From assembly GCA_021324635.1 (NCBI GenBank), contig JAJPIS010000109.1:1-64000 (forward strand): DNA of 64,000 nucleotides. The letters run 5' to 3'. A program made the translations under genes and the position numbers. Below, in pieces: positions 42,978 to 51,120 of this stretch. Position 1 is the stretch's first letter. Each line of letters opens with the position of its first letter. Origin of the DNA: Gemmatimonadota bacterium. Lineage in GTDB: Bacteria > Gemmatimonadota > Gemmatimonadetes > Gemmatimonadales > Gemmatimonadaceae. A model generated the notes under the pieces. The model saw nothing but the letters and a program-made list of their open reading frames with translations, did not search any database and was not told the DNA's origin.

Positions 42978-43521
42978 CCCGGCTGGGCGGACCCCCGCAT
43001 CCGGACCCCGTCGCGCGGCGTGCCCGGACCGTCATCCGCCGTGATGCGGGCCACGAGCGGCAAACGTGGGTGTACCGTACGGGCGGCATTCATGCCGCCC
43101 GCTGATCGCATCCCGGACGGATGTCTGGCCCGGCATGTCGCGCGGCCCGCGGCCCGCGACCGTCCCGGCGTCGGTGCGGATGCGAATCGCGCGGCACGAA
43201 TGCCGCCCCTACGGGGACCGCGGGCCGCGGGACGCGGCGCGACATGGTGTGCCGAACGGCGAACGGCGGCCGCGGGACGGGGAAACGGCCGGATGCCCCC
43301 GGACGTACTATCTCGAAAGTCATAGGAGCGACTAGCGCTTTTCCAGACGTGCGCCGCGCACCGCTCCGCTAACTTCTTTCCATGCTCGCATGAAGACACC
43401 GCCGGACCCCCGTCCGGCCCTGTCTTCGCCGCTCTCGGCACCGGTCACACCCGAGGGTCGGCGTCCGTCCACTGCGCCGCCCGGCGGCGCCGCAGGCCCG
43501 CCCGTCGAGGACACGTTAGCC
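42978..43521. other. Palindrome-rich intergenic region before the RND operon
   Basis: This gap holds GGGCGGCAT-TC-ATGCCGCCC at 43081-43100, a partial echo GGCACGAATGCCGCCCC at 43193-43209, and a larger imperfect inverted repeat whose arms begin and end with CATGTCGCGC (43134-43158) and GCGCGACATG (43218-43245). The GC-rich arms could form a long hairpin. The rest, to the adaptor start, holds no sure gene; an upstream ATG at 43390 is possible for the adaptor. It could be a REP-like element or a regulatory region. Confidence 0.5.
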
Positions 43522-44775
43522 ATGCATTCCGTCGCTCGGTTCGATGTCACCACTGGGGCGCCGATATCGGCACGGCGCACGCGGCGCACGCCGCTCGCGC
43601 GGCGCACACCGCGCGGGCTCGCCGCCCCGCTCGCTGCCGTCGGTGCGCTCGCCGCGTGCAGTCGCACACCGCCCCCGCCGCCCCCGATACCGACGGTGAC
43701 CGTCGCTCCTGCCGTGCGCCGAGACGTCACTGACTGGAGCGATTTCACCGGACAGTTCGCCGCCGTGCAGGCCGTCGAGGTCCGCCCGCGCGTGTCCGGT
43801 TACATCCTGCGCGTCGGCTTCCGTGAGGGCTCCGAAGTCCGGCAGGGCGACACGTTGTTCGTCGTCGAGCCGCGCCCATACGCCGCGACCCTTGCGAGTG
43901 CCGAGGCCCAGCTCGCCCGGGCACGCAGCGCGCTGCAGCTCGCGACCGCCGAGGATACCCGTGCGCAGAGCCTGTTCGCCGCGCACGCGATGTCGCGCGA
44001 GGACCTCGAGACCCGCGCCAACGCCGTCGCGCAAGCGCAGGCCGACGTCCGCTCGGGTGAGGCCGCCGTCGATACGGCGACCCTCAATCTCCAGTGGACC
44101 GTCGTCCGCGCGCCGATCGCCGGGCGCGTGAGCCGGGCCGCCGTCACGCCGGGCAACTACGTGCAGTCGGGCGTCTCCGTGCCGCCCCTCACGACCATCG
44201 TCTCGCAGGATCCCATCTACGTGTATTTCAACGTCGACGAGCAGACCTATCTGCGCTCCATCGGCGCCGCGCCCGCGGGCCGTCCCGTCGCCGTCGGGCT
44301 CGCCGACGAGACCGGCTTCCCGCACACGGGCCGGATCGACTTCGTCGACAACCAGCTCGATGGCGCGACCGGGACGATCCGGGTGCGGGCCGTGCTCCCC
44401 AACCCGGATCGGCGCCTGACACCCGGCCTCTTCGCCCGCGTGCACTTCGCCAGTGGCCATCCGCACTCGGCGACGCTGGTCGAGGACCGCGCCATCGGGA
44501 CCGATCAGGACAAGAAATACGTCTACGTGGTGAAGGCGGATTCCGCCGTCGAGTACCGCCCGGTGCAGCTCGGGCAGCTCGAGGACGGGCTCCGGGTCGT
44601 CACCGGCGCGGTCGCCCCGGGCGAGCGCGTCGTCGTCGAGGGGCTCCAGCGGGTCCGGCCCGGCGCCAAGGTCGTCGCGCAGCTCGAGCCGACGCTGAAC
44701 GACTCCGCCGGCCGGCCGACCGCGATCGGCGCGCTGAAGGTGACGACCGCCGCCGCCGGCCGCACGGCGCACTGA
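43522..44775 (+). CDS. RND efflux periplasmic adaptor (MFP, AcrA-like)
   Basis: A 417-residue membrane fusion protein. The lipobox-like VGALAAC places Cys at about residue 45. Domains follow in AcrA order: lipoyl half (FAAVQAVEVRPRVSGYILRV), alpha-hairpin (LASAEAQLARARSALQLATA ... AQAQADVRSGEAAVDTATLN), second lipoyl half (VVRAPIAGRVSRAAVTPGNY), beta-barrel and membrane-proximal domain. It links the inner-membrane pump to the outer-membrane channel. The ATG at 43522 is chosen because a start at 43390 would give an unusually long leader; neither has an ideal ribosome site. Confidence 0.9.
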   Translation: MHSVARFDVTTGAPISARRTRRTPLARRTPRGLAAPLAAVGALAACSRTPPPPPPIPTVTVAPAVRRDVTDWSDFTGQFAAVQAVEVRPRVSGYILRVGFREGSEVRQGDTLFVVEPRPYAATLASAEAQLARARSALQLATAEDTRAQSLFAAHAMSREDLETRANAVAQAQADVRSGEAAVDTATLNLQWTVVRAPIAGRVSRAAVTPGNYVQSGVSVPPLTTIVSQDPIYVYFNVDEQTYLRSIGAAPAGRPVAVGLADETGFPHTGRIDFVDNQLDGATGTIRVRAVLPNPDRRLTPGLFARVHFASGHPHSATLVEDRAIGTDQDKKYVYVVKADSAVEYRPVQLGQLEDGLRVVTGAVAPGERVVVEGLQRVRPGAKVVAQLEPTLNDSAGRPTAIGALKVTTAAAGRTAH

Positions 44776-44836
44776 CCGCTCCGTCCGCGATCGGTCGCTC
44801 CCGGCCGCTCTCGACCCTCCTGCCTGGCATCTATCC

Positions 44837-47800
44837 ATGGGTCTGTCCCGCTTCTTCATCGATCGCCCGATCTTCGCGGGCGTGATCTCGATCGTGATCG
44901 TGCTCGCCGGCGTGCTGGCGATCACGGCCCTCCCCATCAGCGAGTATCCGGAGGTCGTGCCGCCGACCATTCAGGTCGTGGCGACCTACCCTGGGGCCAG
45001 CCCCACGGTGCTGGGCTCGACCGTCGCGACGCCGCTCGAGGAGCAGATCAACGGCGTCGACAACATGCTGTACATGTCGTCGCAGGCGCAGGCCAACGGC
45101 GTGCTGACGGTGACGGTCACCTTCAAGATCGGCACGAACCCCGACATCGCGCAGGTCCAGGTGCAGAACCGCGTCGCCCAGGCGCTGCCGCGGCTGCCCG
45201 ACGAGGTTCGCACCCTCGGCGTGACGACGGTCAAGACCTCACCCGACCTCATGATGGCGGTCAGCCTCGTCTCACCCGACCATCGCTACAACGCCCTGTA
45301 CCTCCGCAACTATGCCACCCTCCAGGTCCGTGATGTCCTGAACCGCGTGCCCGGCGTCGGTCAGGTGGCGATCTTCGGGTCCGGCGACTACGCGATGCGC
45401 GTCTGGCTCGACCCCGACCGGCTCGCCGACCGGGGGCTCATCCCGAGCGACGTCGTGCGCGCGATCCGCGAGCAGAACGTGCAGGTCGCGGCGGGCGCGA
45501 TCGGCGGCCAGCCGGTGGACCGGCCGGGCGCCTTCCAGCTCACCGTCAACGCCCACGGCCGCCTCGCCAATGAGGAGGAGTTCGGCAACATCATCGTCCG
45601 CACGGGGAGCACCGGCGAGGTGATCCGTCTGCGCGATGTCGCCCGTCTCGAGCTCGGCGCCGGCGACTACTCGGTACGCAACACGCTGGACAACCAGCCG
45701 ACCGTGGCGGTGGTGATCTTCCAGGCCCCGGGCTCCAATCAGCTCGCGCTGGCGAGCGGCATCGAGCGCGCCATGCAAGGGCTCAAGCGCGACTTTCCCC
45801 CCGGACTCGACTACAGCATCGCCTACAACACGACGACGTTCGTGCGGGAGTCGATTGCGGACGTGGTGCGCACGCTGGTCATCGCCGTGGCGTTGGTCGC
45901 GCTCGTGGTCGTCGTCTTCCTTCAGACCTGGCGGGCGTCGCTGATCCCGCTGGCGGCGGTCCCGGTCTCGATCGTCGGCACGTTCGCGGTGATGCTGGCG
46001 GCCGGGTTCTCGATCAACACGCTGTCACTCTTCGGCCTCGTGCTCGCGGTCGGTATCGTCGTCGACGATGCGATCGTGGTGGTCGAGAACGTCGAGCGTC
46101 ACATCGAGGAGGGGTTGAGTCCACGCGACGCGAGCTACGCGGCGATGGACGAGGTCAGCGGGCCGATCATCGCGATCTGCCTCGTCCTCTGCGCGGTGTT
46201 CGTCCCGATCGCGTTCATCAGTGGCCTCACCGGCCAGTTTTACCGCCAGTTCGCCCTGACCATCGCGTTCTCGACCCTGATCTCGGCGTTCAACTCGCTG
46301 ACCCTCTCGCCCGCCCTCGCCGCGCTGCTGCTCCAGCCGCGTGGGGCCACGCCCGATCTCCTCACCCGCGTCATCGACCGGCTGGCAGGCTGGTTCTTCG
46401 GCCCGTTCAACCGCGGCTTCAAGGCGGCCGCCGAGCGGTACCGGGTCGCCGTGGGCCGACTGATCGGGCGCAAGGGCGCGGCACTGGTGGTGTACGCGGG
46501 GCTGGTCGCGCTGACAGCGGTCGCATTCAAGCGGGTGCCGGTGGGCTTCGTCCCGACGCAGGACAAGCAGTACCTGGTCGGCGTGGCGCAGCTTCCCAAC
46601 GGCGCATCGCTCGACCGAACCGATTCGGTGATCCGCCGGATGACCAGCATCGGCCTGTCCCAGCCCGGGATCGCGCACGCGTTCGGGGTGGCCGGGATCT
46701 CGATCAACGGGTTCTCCAACAGCGCCAACTCGGGCGTCGTCTTCTTCGTCCTCAAGCCGTTCGACGAGCGCCGCAGTTCGGCGCTCTACGGGCTCAACAT
46801 CGCACAGTCGCTCAACCAGCGCTTCGGCGCGATCCAGGGCGCGTTCGTCGGTGTCTTCCCGCCACCGTCGGTCAACGGGCTGGGACAGGTGGGCGGGTTC
46901 AAGCTCGAGATCCAGGACAAGGGCGGGCTCGGCGACTCGGCGCTCTACCAGGCCACGCAGGCGCTCATCGGCCGCGCGTATCAGACCCCGACGCTCGCCG
47001 GGGTCTTCTCCACCTTCCAGGTCAACGTGCCGCAACTCTACGTGGACGTCGACCGCGAGAAGGCCAAGCTCCAGGGCGTCGCCCTGAGCGATCTGTTCGA
47101 GACGCTCCAGGCGAGCCTCGGCTCCGAGTACGTCAACGACTTCAATCGCTTTGGCCGCACGTACCAGGTGATCGTCCAGGCCGAGGCGGCCCATCGCACC
47201 TCGATCGCCGACATCACGCAGCTCAAGGTGCGGAACGCACACGGCGAGATGATCCCGCTCGGGTCGGTACTGACGGTGCGGCAGTCGCATGGTCCCGACC
47301 AGGTGATGCATTACAACGGGTTCCCGTCCGCGGATGTGAGCGGCGGCCCGGCGCCAGGCGTCAGCTCGGGAGAGGCCCAGGCTGCGATGGCGCGGCTGGC
47401 GAGCGAGGTGCTGCCGCGCGGGCTGAGCTACGACTGGACCGAGCTCGCCTATCAACAGATCCTCGCCGGAGACTCCTCGGTCTACGTCTTCCCGCTCTGT
47501 GTCGCCCTGGCGTTCCTCGTGCTCGCGGCACAGTACGAGAGCTGGAGCCTTCCGCTGGCGGTCGTCCTGATCGTGCCCATGTGTCTTCTGTGCGCCCTGG
47601 CGGGCGTGCTCCTGACCCACGGCGACAGCAACGTCTTCACCCAGGTCGGTCTCGTCGTGCTGGTGGGACTCGCGTGCAAGAATGCGATCCTGCTCGTCGA
47701 GTTCGCGCACGACCAGCAGCAGGACGCGAAGCTCGACCGGGTGCACGCGGCGCTCGAGGCCGCGCGGCTCCGGCTTCGGCCGATCCTCATGACCTCGGTC

Positions 47801-48049
47801 GCGTTCATCATGGGCGTGCTGCCGCTCGTGTTCGCGACCGGCGCTGGCGCCGAGATGCGGCACGCGATGGGGGTGGCCGTCTTCTCGGGCATGCTGGGCG
47901 TCAGCTTCTTCGGCCTGTTCCTCACTCCGGTGTTCTTCGTCACGGTTCGCGCGCTGGCGGAGCGGCGGCAGCGCTCGACCGCGCCGTCGTCCCGTCCGGT
48001 CGATATCCTGCCCGGCGGGCCGCTGCCGGCGCCTGCGGGGGATGATTGA
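44837..48049 (+). CDS. RND multidrug efflux permease (HAE1, AcrB-like)
   Basis: A 1070-residue inner-membrane pump of the hydrophobe/amphiphile efflux-1 family. It starts with MGLSRFFIDRPIFAGVISIV, typical of AcrB. The proton-relay pair Asp-Asp is in GIVVDDAIVVVENVERH (TM4), and the partner Lys in ACKNAILLVEFA (TM10). Both large periplasmic loops are present. It exports drugs, dyes or other amphiphiles by proton antiport; specificity cannot be read from the sequence. The TolC-like gene overlaps its stop. Confidence 0.95.
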   Translation: MGLSRFFIDRPIFAGVISIVIVLAGVLAITALPISEYPEVVPPTIQVVATYPGASPTVLGSTVATPLEEQINGVDNMLYMSSQAQANGVLTVTVTFKIGTNPDIAQVQVQNRVAQALPRLPDEVRTLGVTTVKTSPDLMMAVSLVSPDHRYNALYLRNYATLQVRDVLNRVPGVGQVAIFGSGDYAMRVWLDPDRLADRGLIPSDVVRAIREQNVQVAAGAIGGQPVDRPGAFQLTVNAHGRLANEEEFGNIIVRTGSTGEVIRLRDVARLELGAGDYSVRNTLDNQPTVAVVIFQAPGSNQLALASGIERAMQGLKRDFPPGLDYSIAYNTTTFVRESIADVVRTLVIAVALVALVVVVFLQTWRASLIPLAAVPVSIVGTFAVMLAAGFSINTLSLFGLVLAVGIVVDDAIVVVENVERHIEEGLSPRDASYAAMDEVSGPIIAICLVLCAVFVPIAFISGLTGQFYRQFALTIAFSTLISAFNSLTLSPALAALLLQPRGATPDLLTRVIDRLAGWFFGPFNRGFKAAAERYRVAVGRLIGRKGAALVVYAGLVALTAVAFKRVPVGFVPTQDKQYLVGVAQLPNGASLDRTDSVIRRMTSIGLSQPGIAHAFGVAGISINGFSNSANSGVVFFVLKPFDERRSSALYGLNIAQSLNQRFGAIQGAFVGVFPPPSVNGLGQVGGFKLEIQDKGGLGDSALYQATQALIGRAYQTPTLAGVFSTFQVNVPQLYVDVDREKAKLQGVALSDLFETLQASLGSEYVNDFNRFGRTYQVIVQAEAAHRTSIADITQLKVRNAHGEMIPLGSVLTVRQSHGPDQVMHYNGFPSADVSGGPAPGVSSGEAQAAMARLASEVLPRGLSYDWTELAYQQILAGDSSVYVFPLCVALAFLVLAAQYESWSLPLAVVLIVPMCLLCALAGVLLTHGDSNVFTQVGLVVLVGLACKNAILLVEFAHDQQQDAKLDRVHAALEAARLRLRPILMTSVAFIMGVLPLVFATGAGAEMRHAMGVAVFSGMLGVSFFGLFLTPVFFVTVRALAERRQRSTAPSSRPVDILPGGPLPAPAGDD

Positions 48050-49437
48050 TGCTCACCACGGCTCTTCTACTCGTCACGCTCCAGGGCGCGGCGCCGGCTG
48101 CGGGCGCCGACACCGGTGCTGTCACTGCCGCGAGCGGCGTGGCCGCCCGGGGCCGGGCGGACGATTCGCTGCCGACGATCAGCCTCGCCGAGGCGGTCCG
48201 CCGCAGCAACCACGTCGACCCGAGTGCGGTCGCGGCGCGCGGGTTGGTCGGAACGACCGCCTGGGGGCGGCGGGCGGCGCTGGCGGCGCTGGTCACGCCG
48301 ACCGTGAGCGTCGGCGGCGACTACACCTCCGTGACGCCGAAGACGTTCAACTTCGCGGTGCTCCCACCCACGACCAACGCCAACGCCTTCAGAGCCCTGC
48401 CGCTGTCGTCGCACACGTCGGATGCCAACGTCACCGCCACGTACACCGCCTTCAATGGTGGGCAGAACATCTCCCGGCTTCGCGCGGCCCGCTTCAACGA
48501 GGCAAGCGCTGCCGCGAACGACGACGCGGTGCGGTCGTCATCGCGCGTCGCCACCGAGACCGCCTACTACACGGTGATCGCGGATCAGGAGCTGCTGCGG
48601 GTCGCCGAGGAGCGGGTGCGCAACACGCTCCAGCAGTTGACCGTATCGCGCGCCCGCGTCGCCTCCGGCGCAGCGGTCGAGACGGACTCGCTCCAGGTCG
48701 TGCTCCAGCTCAACACGGCGCAGGTGGCGCTCCTCCGGCAGCAGGCCGCGACCCGGGTCGATCGGCTCGCCCTCGGCCGCCGGGTGGGACTGAGCGCGCC
48801 GATCGCGGCCCAGCCGGTCGACACCCTGCCACCCCCGGAGCTCCCCTTCACCGCCGATCAGGCGGTCAGCCAGGCACTCCAGACCGGGCCCTCGTACATC
48901 CGCGCCCGGGCTGGCGAGCGGGCCGCCGGCGCGGCCGTGGCCGCCCAGACGGGCGGGTTCCTGCCGACCGTGACACTCTCGGCGTCACGCCTCGCGTATG
49001 GTGACCAGGCGTTCGCGAACCAGCTGTACCGGAACCAGTTCGCGATCGGCGTCTCGTTCCCGATCCTGGACCAGGGTCAGCGCGAGTACGCGGTGGCCGT
49101 CGCCAACGCGTCGCTCGACAGCGCGCGGGCCGTGCGCGCCGACCTCGAGCGCGGCGCGCGCCAGGAGGTGACCAACGCCTACGAGGCATACAACACCGCG
49201 CGCGCGACCGCCGCGCTCCAGCAGACCGGGGTCGCCGTGGCCCACGAGAACCTTCGCGTCGAGACATTGCGCTACCAGGCGGGGACAGAGAACATCCTCA
49301 ATTTGCTCACCGCCCAGCTGTCGCTCACAGAGGCCGAGTCCGACCTCGTGAACGCCCGCAAGACCGCCCGCCTCGCCCTCGCGACGCTACAGGCCCTGCT
49401 CGGCAAGCAGTTGGTCCCGGAGGAGGGCGCACCCTAG
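48049..49437 (+). CDS. TolC-family outer-membrane efflux channel
   Basis: A 462-residue protein with a short signal (LTTALLLVTLQGAAPA) and two outer-membrane-factor repeats: ISLAEAVRRSNHVDPSAVAA ... ATYTAFNGGQNISRLRAARF, and QAVSQALQTGPSYIRARAGE ... ISFPILDQGQR-type FPILDQGQREYAVAV. Long helices (EVTNAYEAYNTARATAALQQ) form the periplasmic tunnel. The ATG at 48049 shares its first base with the last base of the permease stop (TGATG). It completes the tripartite pump. Confidence 0.92.
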   Translation: MLTTALLLVTLQGAAPAAGADTGAVTAASGVAARGRADDSLPTISLAEAVRRSNHVDPSAVAARGLVGTTAWGRRAALAALVTPTVSVGGDYTSVTPKTFNFAVLPPTTNANAFRALPLSSHTSDANVTATYTAFNGGQNISRLRAARFNEASAAANDDAVRSSSRVATETAYYTVIADQELLRVAEERVRNTLQQLTVSRARVASGAAVETDSLQVVLQLNTAQVALLRQQAATRVDRLALGRRVGLSAPIAAQPVDTLPPPELPFTADQAVSQALQTGPSYIRARAGERAAGAAVAAQTGGFLPTVTLSASRLAYGDQAFANQLYRNQFAIGVSFPILDQGQREYAVAVANASLDSARAVRADLERGARQEVTNAYEAYNTARATAALQQTGVAVAHENLRVETLRYQAGTENILNLLTAQLSLTEAESDLVNARKTARLALATLQALLGKQLVPEEGAP

Positions 49438-49439
49438 CT

Positions 49440-49464
49440 CGCCCCGCCGGTCCCGACGGGGGCG
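49440..49464. terminator. Weak hairpin after the efflux operon
   Basis: CGCCCC at 49440-49445 pairs with GGGGCG at 49459-49464, with partial pairing inside. It starts three bases after the TolC-like stop and is the only terminator candidate for the operon. No T-run. Confidence 0.35.
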
Positions 49465-49467
49465 CAT

Positions 49468-49608
49468 TCACTTCGTCCAGTGGTCGCGCAGCAGTCCGGG
49501 CACGCGCGCGAATTCACGACTCGGACGCGCGTTGTAGTCTGGCCGCGCGCTCGTGGCCACGCCGTACCACCGCTCGAACTCGGCGATAAGTAGGAACGGC
49601 CACGGTCA
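49468..49608 (-). pseudogene. 45-codon in-frame coding tail, gene remnant or readthrough extension
   Basis: Directly after the TGA of the first MBL-fold gene, the same frame stays open for 45 codons and translates to a protein-like segment containing LLIAEFERWYGVATSARPDY and REFARVPGLLRDHW before the next TGA at 49468. It has no ATG or sensible GTG start. The composition looks like a genuine protein C terminus, not random GC-rich sequence. I do not recognise the family. It may be the remnant of a lost gene or a readthrough extension. Confidence 0.4.
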
Positions 49609-51120
49609 GCGGTCGGCGTCGCGCCAGTCGCCCGCGCGCTCGTGGGGGAGCGTGTCGACCGATGCCCAGGGGATGAGCTTGAAGTGCGGACCCGAGGCGC
49701 CGGCCGGCGCCAGCGCGTGGCGCCGCACTGTGCGCCGGACATCCTCGACGTAGATGTTGGGCGCGGAGATGTCCTGAATGTGGTCGCTCGCCCACACGAA
49801 ATGCGCCGGTGCCAGATACGCGAGGAGCTGTCCCTCGCCGTTCGTCCCTTCCAGCGGGAAGAGCCGGACGGCGCCGCCGGCGAGCGACGCCGAATCGCTG
49901 ATGCCGCGGACCGTGATCCGCGTCCTGGCACGCGCCGCCTCCAGCTCGTCGGGCAGGGCCGCCCACCGGCGCGCCAGCACCGAGCGGACGAAGGACACAT
50001 TCGCGGCGCTCGTGACCACCGTCGCGCCATGCGCGACCCAGTAGCGCATCCCGGCGATGTGGGGCCACACGTGGTTCATCGCCACGAACACCACCGGATG
50101 ACGCCCCGCGAAGAGGCTGTCGAGCAGCACGCGCTCGTTGCGGGCCCGCACCTCCCCCGCCGGCGAGTCGAAGAGGAACACCGTATCCCCGGCGAGCGAG
50201 GCGACGGATGTGAACGCACGATTGACGAGCAGATACGTGCCACCCCCCACCGCGACCGGCGTCAGCGAGTCGCTCCTGAACCGGTGCTGCGGCTCGATCG
50301 GCAGCACCAGCGACGAGTCGGGGATCGCCACGGGCGGAGCCTCGCCCTTGCCAACCAGGGTGACCGCGCCGGGGAAGGCGCTCCGCGTCTCCTCGGGCTC
50401 GCCGTCCACCATCAGGGTGGCGGTCACCGGATAGAGGGCGCGCGCGCCCACTGCCGTCCAGGTCGCATACAGGTAGCGCGCCCGGTACGGCCCGAGGAAG
50501 TAGTGGGCTTCGGTGCGCTCGAGCGCGATCGGGATGGCGGTCTGCTCGTCGAGCAGGAGTCGCTCCGCGCCGAACGCCCCCGGTCGCGTGAGCACGATCC
50601 GCATCGCGGCCCGATACTGACATCGTCCGCCGACCGCGACCCGGGCATCCCGCGCCCACTCCTCGAGCTCCGCCCACACGTCGAACGCTCGACCGCCCCA
50701 GAGGCGGCTGTGCGCCCCGGCGTCGCCGGTGGCACCATCCGGGCCGACACGAAAGGTGGCACGCGCCCCGCGAAGATACGTCGCGCCCCGCGGACCCGGC
50801 AGGCGAACGCGCTCGACGCCGGTCGCCGGGTCGACCCAGACGGTATCGCTCGTGATCTGTCCGATATACGGCGGGTCCGGCCGATCCGACTCGTCGGCAA
50901 GTGGCTGCTCGATGCTCTCCACGATCCGGATCACGCTGTCGCCCGCGGCCGTGAGCCCCACGGCCGACCGCGCACGCGCGAGCCAGGTGCGGGCGGACGT
51001 CGAGTCGTGGGATGAGGTGCATGGGCCCGGCGGGGCGACCTGTGCCGCCGCGCGGCTGGCGGCCGCGGCGACGAGCGTCGCGCAGAGGGCCGCCGCTGCC
51101 GGCCGGCGGAGCACCCTCAT
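49606..51120 (-). CDS. Metallo-beta-lactamase-fold protein lacking metal ligands
   Basis: A 504-residue exported protein (signal AAALCATLVAAAASRAAAQ). The N-terminal half is an unrecognised beta-rich domain. The C-terminal half follows the MBL layout: at the usual THxHxDH site it reads AMNHVWPHIAGMRYW, keeping only the last His, and the later strand FVWASDHIQD replaces the LFAGD motif. It should therefore not bind zinc in the usual way. The ATG overlaps the stop of the upstream paralogue as ATGA. Function unknown, perhaps binding only. Confidence 0.65.
   Translation of the reverse strand: MRVLRRPAAAALCATLVAAAASRAAAQVAPPGPCTSSHDSTSARTWLARARSAVGLTAAGDSVIRIVESIEQPLADESDRPDPPYIGQITSDTVWVDPATGVERVRLPGPRGATYLRGARATFRVGPDGATGDAGAHSRLWGGRAFDVWAELEEWARDARVAVGGRCQYRAAMRIVLTRPGAFGAERLLLDEQTAIPIALERTEAHYFLGPYRARYLYATWTAVGARALYPVTATLMVDGEPEETRSAFPGAVTLVGKGEAPPVAIPDSSLVLPIEPQHRFRSDSLTPVAVGGGTYLLVNRAFTSVASLAGDTVFLFDSPAGEVRARNERVLLDSLFAGRHPVVFVAMNHVWPHIAGMRYWVAHGATVVTSAANVSFVRSVLARRWAALPDELEAARARTRITVRGISDSASLAGGAVRLFPLEGTNGEGQLLAYLAPAHFVWASDHIQDISAPNIYVEDVRRTVRRHALAPAGASGPHFKLIPWASVDTLPHERAGDWRDADR

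Noticed and set aside
46025-47863. 612-codon open frame opposite the RND permease gene
   Set aside because: The plus strand encodes a full AcrB-like protein with all motifs; the antisense translation has no recognisable domain and a skewed Arg/Glu/His composition.
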